This document shows positions 1-5,756 of a DNA stretch of 7,492 bases, one piece after another. Origin of the DNA: Spirochaetales bacterium (GTDB lineage: Bacteria > Spirochaetota > Spirochaetia > SZUA-6 > DRHE01); NCBI GenBank assembly GCA_016935715.1, contig JAFGQJ010000022.1, positions 1-7,492 on the forward strand. Reading direction: 5' to 3'. The notes below the pieces were generated by a model. It ran no database searches. It saw only the letters and a list, made by a program, of their open reading frames with translations, and was not told the origin of the DNA. Both the position numbers and the translations under genes were made by a program. The first letter of the stretch is position 1; the number at the start of each line of letters is the position of its first letter.

Positions 1-3000
1 AAAGGGAGCTACACCGACTCGGAGGGGCGGAGGTACCGGCGGGCCACGGTGGAAGAGGCCGCGCTGGACAGCACGAACGGGACGGTGTTTCTCCGGGAGG
101 CGGCCGGGGGACGGGTGCTGGCCTACTACGAAGTAGACGGGTCCCCGGTCGGAGAAACAGCCGGTGCAGCCGGCACCCAGGGAGATGGGGCTTTCCCCGG
201 TGAATCCGCTCTGAAACTCGTTCTGAGCGGCTCGAATGATTTCGACTGGACCCAGACTTTTTTGGGCGAGCCGATGTCCGAGCGCCAGGTGGTCGTCGGG
301 GCCGACACCTGCCTGCTGCTCTACCGTCCTGGGGAGTTCTCGCCCTTCGAGATCCCGGCCGCCTACGCCCTGGATGCGGCGGTTCCGGACGACCTGTCCC
401 GGCTGCGCATCTCGATCGTGCGCAAGGGCGTACTCAACTGGTCGGAGTCCACGGAGGTGGGGTTCCGTCTGACTCCGGGGGAGGATTTCATCCAGGCCTA
501 CTACAAACCCGACCCCGGGCTGAGGGACGGCTTCCGCAACCTCTACCCCTTCCTGGACGCGGCCAAACCCTCGCCGCCGTTCGACCCGGACAACCTCCTC
601 TACGGGCCCCTGGCGGACGCCAAGCCCGGGTACCTGGACTACGAGATCCTGGTGAGCGAGCTCACCCCGGTGAGCGCCTACCGGGTCGGGTCGGACGTCG
701 TGCCCGGCTCTGTTCAGATCCTGCGAAACGGCATCGCCGAGACCCGCTTCGAGGTCGATGCCGGCAGCGGCCTGATCACCTTCCTGACGGAGATCGGCCC
801 AGACGACCGCCTGGTGGTGAGCTTCCGGCGCCGGGCCTCGCTGGCCAACAACGGCGACATCCTGTTCGCCTGGGGCAACACCTTCCCGGTCAGCGAGGCC
901 CTGAATCTCCAGCTGGCCACCGGAGTGCGCTGGAACTTCCTGCCCGGATCCTACACTGACGAGGCCTACAGCCGGACGGGCAGCGTGATCCTGTCCGCGG
1001 GCGCGGAAGGCACCGTAGGCCCGTTGAGCTACCAGGCCGAGATCGGCGGTGCGTACTCGAACCCGGACACCACCGGGGTGATGCGCCTGCTCGGCATGGA
1101 GTCCACCGGCATCGGCGTGCCCCTCTCGGAGAACACGGCGTACCCCGCCTCGCCGCCGGATGGGGATGACCCGTTCTCGTCTGCGCTGGACGGCTTCATC
1201 CACGCCAACCGGGGCAAGCTGCTGTACAAGGACTACCGTTCCTACGGATTGCTCGGCACCTCGACCCTGATGCCCTACACCTGGGATCCCCCTTCGGACC
1301 AGGTGTACGCATACGACCAGACCGGCTCCAAGCCCGGGCCGTACGTGGTCGAGGGCAGCGCGGAGGGACTCTACGAGGGGCAGAGCCTGGTCCTGGATTT
1401 CGACCTGGAGGTCGATGAATGGGCGGGCGTGCAGCTGCCCGTGGCCTACGACGGCGCTGTCAGCGACCTCTCGCGCATGCAGGGCATCTCACTGCTGTAC
1501 CGCACCCTGGAGATCGACTCGGGCAGCGACTTCACCGTGTACCTGCAGCTGGGGGCCATCGGTGAGGACCTGGACGAGGACGGCATCCTGGACGAGGAGC
1601 TTTCGGCCAGCGCAGCGGGTTTCACCTTCGACGAGGGGAACTACGGCGTGAACCTGAGAGTCGGCAGCGGTCCCAAGAACGAGGGCAACGGCCGCCTGGA
1701 CAGCGAGGACATCGACGGCAACGGCTTCCTCGATCTGGACGACCCCTCGGCGGATCCGGACATCATCACCCTGGGCGGGCCGGCTCTCACAGACACGGTG
1801 GGCTGGACATCGTACACCCACACCTTCAGCGCCGCCGAGAAGCGCAGGCTGGCCCGCACCCGCAGCCTGCGCCTGATCGTCGTACGTGAGGGAGGCTCCG
1901 ATGCCACCGGCCGCCTGCTCCTGGACGAGGTCGTCCTGGCCGGAAGCCGCTTCTCCGCCGGTTGGGTCGTCGAGCCTGCGGCCCCCGAGCTCAGCGCCCG
2001 GGAGGTGGAGGAGTGGGAGATGCGGGATCCTCCCTCCAGATTGCTGCAGGCGACCTGGGGAGAGGTGGCGGACATCTTTCATCCTTACGAGGAGACCCAG
2101 AAGGTGATGGAGGTCTCCTGGAGCGGCACGAGCGCGGGAACCTGGCGGGCGAGGAGCTACACCGAGGCGCAGACCGAGGGGATCCGCTACCGCAGCATCG
2201 TCTACTACACCCATTCCTCGACCGACGACGGAGACCTGCTCAGCTTTTCGCTGGGTGACGAGGAGGGAAACGAGATTACGTGGAGCTATCCGCCCTTCTC
2301 GAGTACGGAGTGGCAGAAGATCGTCGTAGACCTGGAGGAGGGCAGGATCTACCGCGACGGAGCCGAGCTCACCGGGGCGGGCGTAACCGTGAGCGAGCCT
2401 GTCAGCTACGGCTCCCTGGGCCTGTTCACCGTGGAGCTGACCGACGCCGGACCAGGCACCGGCACCCTCCACATCGACGAGCTGCACCTGACCGACCCGG
2501 CCGGCTCGCTCGGCGCCGGGGCCACCCTGGATCTCGAGCTGAGCCTGCCGGGAGAGCTGGTCAGTTGGGGCGGCCACGCCGTGATCCACGACCTCAGCCT
2601 GCGGCAGAGCGCAGCCTACGCCAGCCGGGGTTTCTCCACGCTTTACGGGACGCCCTTCGGCGCACAGAGCTTCAGCTCGACGAGCGAGCTGGATTTCGGG
2701 CTGTCCCTGGCGGACGTGCGCGCGGATTTCACCGTGGCGGCCACGGGTTCCGGCGGCGACAGCCGGGTCACTCTGGGCGGCGGCCACGGGGTGACGGTGC
2801 CGAACGTCTCCTTCCCGGTCGTGTTCTCCGATGCGTTCAGCCTCCGCGATCGGGAAACGGGGAAAGAGCTGCAGCGGGAGAACACGCTCCGGGTGCAGGC
2901 GCCCCCGCTCCGGCTCGACCTGGAGGCCCGGGCCGGATCCCTGGAAGGGACGCTGACCCAGCGCTGGGAGGCCCGCCTGGGGCTCACCCACGCACCCTTC

Positions 3001-4287
3001 ACCCTGCAGAACACGCTGGCCGTGTCCGGAGCCGGGGAAGGCTTTTCCCTGCCGGTGAAAGGCTACCAGGGATATTTGGGCAGCTGGATCTACGGCTATA
3101 CCCTGCTCGCGCCCTGGCACGGCGGCGACCCGGTGGAGCGCAGGGCGAACATCACCCTGGACTGGGGACTGGACACCCTGCCGGTGGGAGTCCAGGCCCT
3201 GTGGCGGCACGGCTTTCACAGCTACGATTTTCTCTCCGCCGGGCGGAGCCTGAACAGCAGCGCGGGGATGGAGCTGGAGCTGCCGATCCTCCTGCTGGAG
3301 GACGGTGCGGCTGTGTTCTCCGTCACGCCGGGATACCGCCGCAGCCTGGAGATCGTGGACCCGGAGGCGGGAGCCGGAGACTACGCCGCCGATTTTTCCG
3401 GATCCTTCGCGCGGATCTACAGCCAGCGCTACCTGTTCGGATTCCTGCCCTTCGCCGAGCTGTACTGCTCGCGGGCGGAGCAGTCGTTCCTCGAGCTGTC
3501 TTCCGATCTGGACGAGGCGGACTACACGGCGGAAGCCTACCTGCGCCTGTCCCGGCGCTTTTCCTCCCGGATCCGGGATCTGTTTCTGCCCTCCTCAATC
3601 GAGCTGAGCCTGAACAAGCGCTTCGTCAAGGACCAGGACCTGATCGACCTGTTCAACACCTACACCGTCAGCGCTCGGAGCACCGCCCTGAACCTGTTCG
3701 GGGACTTCGGCGCCTATCCGCTTTTTCCCTTCTACCGCACCGATGAGTTCAGCACCAGCCTGTCGCTGAGCTTCGATGCGGACGGGCAGGGCGTGCGTAC
3801 GGAGGCCAGTCCGCCGCTTCGCGGGCTGGAGATGAACCTGGATCATTTCTTCTCCTTCGAGGGGCAGCGGGCCAATGCCCTGACCTTCGAGAACCGGCTC
3901 AATCTACGCTACGACCGTGATCTGGAGGCGGAGCTGGAGATATACGGAACGCGGATCCAGTGGGCTGACACGGTTAAGTTACTCTACACCTGGTACCGAT
4001 ACCCGGAAACAGGGGTGCGAGTGCCACTCCTGCCGGAGAGACTCGGGGAGGACGGCTACTGGTCTCATCTCGAAAGCTTGGAGCTGGAGCTCAGCGGCCC
4101 GGGGGAGGAGTCCAGCTGGCATCCGCTGAATCTGATCGTCAGCCACCGGAGCTCCCTGGTGCTTCCGGACCACGGGGAGATCAGCGGGGAGATCTCGGCG
4201 GGCATCGACACCGAGCAGACCGAGCAGAAGCAGCGGTACTGGCGTCTCGGCCTGCGGGGCGGAATCTCCGTACAGATCGAGTTCTGA
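1..4287 (+). CDS. Giant outer-membrane/surface protein, SprA-like, 5' end cut by the window
   Basis: The frame is open from base 1 to the TGA at 4285-4287 (1,428 codons), so the true start and signal peptide lie upstream. The GTG at 49 lacks a properly spaced ribosome site and is not the start. Seen, numbering from base 1: a strand-turn module near residues 23-47 (NGTVFLRE...VLAYYEVDG); another at 236-278 (PGSVQILRNG...GLITFL...LVVSF); NRGKLLYKDY at 403-412; a sandwich-like module at about 438-650 with Asp-rich loops, closing with RLLLDEVVL; a second at about 700-834 closing with TLHIDELHL; then about 590 residues of alternating strands ending in GISVQIEF, with hydrophobic residues at positions 1, 3, 5 and 7 from the end, as the BAM complex recognises. 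Inferred: an outer-membrane barrel with large non-barrel modules. Motif order recalls SprA, the type IX secretion translocon, but by eye only. Alternative: an unrelated giant surface protein. The reading frame is certain; the family is not. Confidence 0.85.
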   Translation, partial: KGSYTDSEGRRYRRATVEEAALDSTNGTVFLREAAGGRVLAYYEVDGSPVGETAGAAGTQGDGAFPGESALKLVLSGSNDFDWTQTFLGEPMSERQVVVGADTCLLLYRPGEFSPFEIPAAYALDAAVPDDLSRLRISIVRKGVLNWSESTEVGFRLTPGEDFIQAYYKPDPGLRDGFRNLYPFLDAAKPSPPFDPDNLLYGPLADAKPGYLDYEILVSELTPVSAYRVGSDVVPGSVQILRNGIAETRFEVDAGSGLITFLTEIGPDDRLVVSFRRRASLANNGDILFAWGNTFPVSEALNLQLATGVRWNFLPGSYTDEAYSRTGSVILSAGAEGTVGPLSYQAEIGGAYSNPDTTGVMRLLGMESTGIGVPLSENTAYPASPPDGDDPFSSALDGFIHANRGKLLYKDYRSYGLLGTSTLMPYTWDPPSDQVYAYDQTGSKPGPYVVEGSAEGLYEGQSLVLDFDLEVDEWAGVQLPVAYDGAVSDLSRMQGISLLYRTLEIDSGSDFTVYLQLGAIGEDLDEDGILDEELSASAAGFTFDEGNYGVNLRVGSGPKNEGNGRLDSEDIDGNGFLDLDDPSADPDIITLGGPALTDTVGWTSYTHTFSAAEKRRLARTRSLRLIVVREGGSDATGRLLLDEVVLAGSRFSAGWVVEPAAPELSAREVEEWEMRDPPSRLLQATWGEVADIFHPYEETQKVMEVSWSGTSAGTWRARSYTEAQTEGIRYRSIVYYTHSSTDDGDLLSFSLGDEEGNEITWSYPPFSSTEWQKIVVDLEEGRIYRDGAELTGAGVTVSEPVSYGSLGLFTVELTDAGPGTGTLHIDELHLTDPAGSLGAGATLDLELSLPGELVSWGGHAVIHDLSLRQSAAYASRGFSTLYGTPFGAQSFSSTSELDFGLSLADVRADFTVAATGSGGDSRVTLGGGHGVTVPNVSFPVVFSDAFSLRDRETGKELQRENTLRVQAPPLRLDLEARAGSLEGTLTQRWEARLGLTHAPFTLQNTLAVSGAGEGFSLPVKGYQGYLGSWIYGYTLLAPWHGGDPVERRANITLDWGLDTLPVGVQALWRHGFHSYDFLSAGRSLNSSAGMELELPILLLEDGAAVFSVTPGYRRSLEIVDPEAGAGDYAADFSGSFARIYSQRYLFGFLPFAELYCSRAEQSFLELSSDLDEADYTAEAYLRLSRRFSSRIRDLFLPSSIELSLNKRFVKDQDLIDLFNTYTVSARSTALNLFGDFGAYPLFPFYRTDEFSTSLSLSFDADGQGVRTEASPPLRGLEMNLDHFFSFEGQRANALTFENRLNLRYDRDLEAELEIYGTRIQWADTVKLLYTWYRYPETGVRVPLLPERLGEDGYWSHLESLELELSGPGEESSWHPLNLIVSHRSSLVLPDHGEISGEISAGIDTEQTEQKQRYWRLGLRGGISVQIEF
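1567..1743 (+). other. Asp-rich, probable Ca2+-binding loops inside the giant surface protein
   Basis: Within the first sandwich-like module, 1567-1599 encodes DLDEDGILDEE, and 1681-1743 encodes two back-to-back copies of the pattern [E/D]-G-N-G-x-L-D-x-x-D (EGNGRLDSED and DGNGFLDLDD, one residue apart). D-x-D-x-D/N-G-x-(I/L)-D/E spacing is that of EF-hand, dockerin and thrombospondin type-3 calcium loops. Calcium binding is inferred from residue spacing only. A Gly-rich, Asp-poor stretch separates the loops, and a further Asp-rich tail (DDPSADPD) follows. Confidence 0.55.
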
Positions 4288-4328
4288 TCGCCCCCGGGAC
4301 GCGAATGCTCGCAGCCCTGCGGGCAATC

Positions 4329-4336
4329 AGCATGCT
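4329..4336. promoter_or_regulatory. 8-bp palindrome AGCATGCT upstream of the putative promoter
   Basis: AGCATGCT is a perfect inverted repeat in the 110-bp gap, with its right end 7 bp upstream of the proposed -35 box. The position would suit a regulator half-site pair, but a single 8-bp palindrome can easily occur by chance and no second copy was found in the gap. Confidence 0.2.
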
Positions 4337-4343
4337 ATTTCGA

Positions 4344-4371
4344 TTGGATTCTTCAATTTTCGGTCTATATT
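4344..4371 (+). promoter_or_regulatory. Probable sigma70-type promoter for the two barrel genes
   Basis: TTGGAT (4344-4349) and TATATT (4366-4371) are separated by 16 bp, close to the TTGACA/TATAAT consensus and usual 17-bp spacing. They sit in an AT-rich island (about 4336-4380) that contrasts strongly with the GC-rich coding DNA on both sides. Transcription would start near 4378, leaving a leader of about 20 nt that contains the Shine-Dalgarno at 4386. The 110-bp gap with its own promoter suggests the downstream pair can be expressed independently of the giant gene. Read-through from upstream is not excluded, because no convincing terminator is present. Confidence 0.55.
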
Positions 4372-4385
4372 TAGTAGCGAGTAGT

Positions 4386-4392
4386 GAGGAGG
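4386..4392 (+). promoter_or_regulatory. Ribosome binding site deciding the ATG at 4398
   Basis: GAGGAGG lies 5 nt before the ATG at 4398. It fixes this start in preference to in-frame ATGs at 4305 and 4332, which lie upstream of the proposed promoter and would bury the signal peptide behind 31 or 22 extra residues. Confidence 0.85.
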
Positions 4393-4397
4393 CAGCA

Positions 4398-5741
4398 ATG
4401 TTCAAGAGAATCAAGGTGCTGACAGTTGCGATCCTCGTCCTCTGTTGCTCCGTGGCGGCATTCGCACAGGAAGAGGGCGGAGGATTCGATTTCGGATTGA
4501 ACATCGGCATCGGTGCCCTGACCTTCGACGGAGAGACCTACCAGAGCCTGAAGCTCTCTCCGGATATCTCCATCGGGAAGTTCGGCATCGGGCTCGAGCT
4601 GATCATGAACTACCAGTTCGAGCCGGATTTCTCGGTTCGGGAGGAGGATTGGATCCCCACCGGAGACGACACCTTCCTGGACGTGTACCTGCCCAAGTTC
4701 AAATACATCCGCTACGGTTTCAAGGGAGACCCCCTCTACGTCAAGCTCGGTTCCATAGAGGATGCCCTGCTGGGCAACGGCTTCATCATGGGGGGCTACG
4801 ACAATACCCTGTTCCTGCCGGAGAAGCGGATCTTCGGGATGAGCTTCGACCTGGACGGCGCCCTGTTCAACTTCCCCTACGTGGGGATCGAGACCTTCGT
4901 CGGCAACCTGGCGCAGTTCGACGTCATCGGCGGGCGTCTGTACGTGCGGCCGCTGGCTTTTACCGAGGCTCCCGTGATCGAGGGCCTGCAGGTCGGCGGA
5001 ACCGTGGCCATGGACCGCAAGCCCAGGCTCTACACGGGGGACGACAGCATCGATCCGGTGACCCTGGTCGGCGCGGACCTGACCCTGCCGATCCTGACCA
5101 ACCCGGCGCTGAGCCTCACGACCTTCGCGGATGTCGCCTTCCTGACCAATACCCTGGGCTCGGGCAACGCGGGCAAGGGAGAGATGGTGGGCTTCGGCGG
5201 CCGCCTGCTGCGGGTGATCAGCTACGGCGCCCAGATCCGCGTGCTCGGGGAGGACTTCATCCCCGCCTACTTCGACGTGGGTTACGACCTGTTCCGGGCG
5301 GACAAGTATGCTCTGCTGCAGAGCGGCGCGATCGATGCCTATACCGGCTGGCTCGGAAGCCTGGGATTCGCCTTCTTCGACGACGCGCTTATCTTCAACG
5401 CAACCCTGGACGGGCCCTTCGGCCAATCCGGCGCCCGCGATCCAGCCAACTACCTCGACTGGCCGCACCTCTACGCCGTTTTCATCCTGGCGGAGGGGCT
5501 CGTTCCCAACCTCTCTCTGGAGGCGAGCTTCGACAAGCGCTACATCGGCGCGGACATGGAGTACGAGGGCGCCGGCTTTTTCGAGGACGTGTTCGGTGCC
5601 GAAGATTCCGTGCTGGGAGCCCGGGTGAACTATGCCATCGGCCCGGCGGTGCTGTCCTTCATCTACCAGCTCAGCTACGATCCGGCCAGCGGCGGATGGG
5701 AAACCAGGTCGGGCATCGAGAGCGCCATCCAGCTTTTCTAG
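4398..5741 (+). CDS. Exported beta-barrel outer-membrane-type protein, paralogous to the C-terminal domain of its downstream neighbour
   Basis: 447 residues. Start chosen at the ATG 5 nt after GAGGAGG, which gives a clean signal peptide: basic MFKRIK, a hydrophobic core, and probable cleavage at AFA|Q (23/24). The mature chain has alternating polar/hydrophobic and aromatic segments typical of barrel strands, for example LSLTTFADVAFL and VLSFIYQLSY, and ends in SAIQLF with terminal Phe. It has no predicted transmembrane helix after the signal. Residues 104-188 hold the signature shared with the next gene: IRY, then DPLYVKLG, D...G.G.IM..Y.N....P..R (116-144), ending at RPLAF. I do not recognise a named family; a porin-like or structural envelope role is inference. 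It is the first gene of a probable two-gene operon, 15 bp from the next. A Cys pair (16-17) in the signal core is not a good lipobox, so signal peptidase I processing is favoured. Confidence 0.92.
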   Translation: MFKRIKVLTVAILVLCCSVAAFAQEEGGGFDFGLNIGIGALTFDGETYQSLKLSPDISIGKFGIGLELIMNYQFEPDFSVREEDWIPTGDDTFLDVYLPKFKYIRYGFKGDPLYVKLGSIEDALLGNGFIMGGYDNTLFLPEKRIFGMSFDLDGALFNFPYVGIETFVGNLAQFDVIGGRLYVRPLAFTEAPVIEGLQVGGTVAMDRKPRLYTGDDSIDPVTLVGADLTLPILTNPALSLTTFADVAFLTNTLGSGNAGKGEMVGFGGRLLRVISYGAQIRVLGEDFIPAYFDVGYDLFRADKYALLQSGAIDAYTGWLGSLGFAFFDDALIFNATLDGPFGQSGARDPANYLDWPHLYAVFILAEGLVPNLSLEASFDKRYIGADMEYEGAGFFEDVFGAEDSVLGARVNYAIGPAVLSFIYQLSYDPASGGWETRSGIESAIQLF

Positions 5742-5745
5742 ACAC

Positions 5746-5751
5746 GGAGGT
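5746..5751 (+). promoter_or_regulatory. Ribosome binding site for the FecR-barrel gene
   Basis: GGAGGT lies 5 nt before the ATG at 5757, the same spacing as in the preceding gene. The nearer ATG at 5752 directly abuts the site and reads only ATG GAA TGA, so it is not a usable start for the long frame. The site lies in the 15-bp gap between the stop at 5741 and the start at 5757, which supports co-transcription and probably translational coupling. Confidence 0.8.
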
Positions 5752-5756
5752 ATGGA

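Noticed and set aside
1489..3219. A 576-codon open frame on the minus strand inside the giant surface gene
   Set aside because: The translation is rich in Arg, Gly, Ala, Gln and Val with no domain, signal or repeat. It lies wholly antisense to a coherent strand-rich protein, and long shadow frames are common in GC-rich coding DNA.
2280..3746. A 488-codon plus-strand frame overlapping the giant gene in another phase
   Set aside because: The product is Arg/Gly/Pro-dominated low-complexity sequence typical of a shifted reading of GC-rich codons, and no ribosome site precedes it.
4310..4324. Possible terminator hairpin after the giant gene (GCCC-TGC-GGGC)
   Set aside because: The stem is only 4 bp and no T-run follows, so it is too weak to call a terminator.
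4305..4397. Extended N-terminus of the first barrel protein from the ATG at 4305
   Set aside because: It would place 31 residues before a classic signal peptide, has no ribosome site and begins upstream of the proposed promoter. The ATG at 4398 has GAGGAGG at 5 nt.
4443..4448. Cys pair in the signal peptide of the first barrel protein as a lipoprotein site
   Set aside because: The residues before the Cys pair (L-V-L) do not fit a lipobox, and a good AFA|Q signal peptidase I site follows. The barrel-like mature chain also argues against a lipoprotein.
4371..5468. A 365-codon minus-strand frame across the first barrel gene
   Set aside because: It is antisense to a gene with a strong ribosome site, signal peptide and terminal Phe. 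Its own product shows no recognisable domain.
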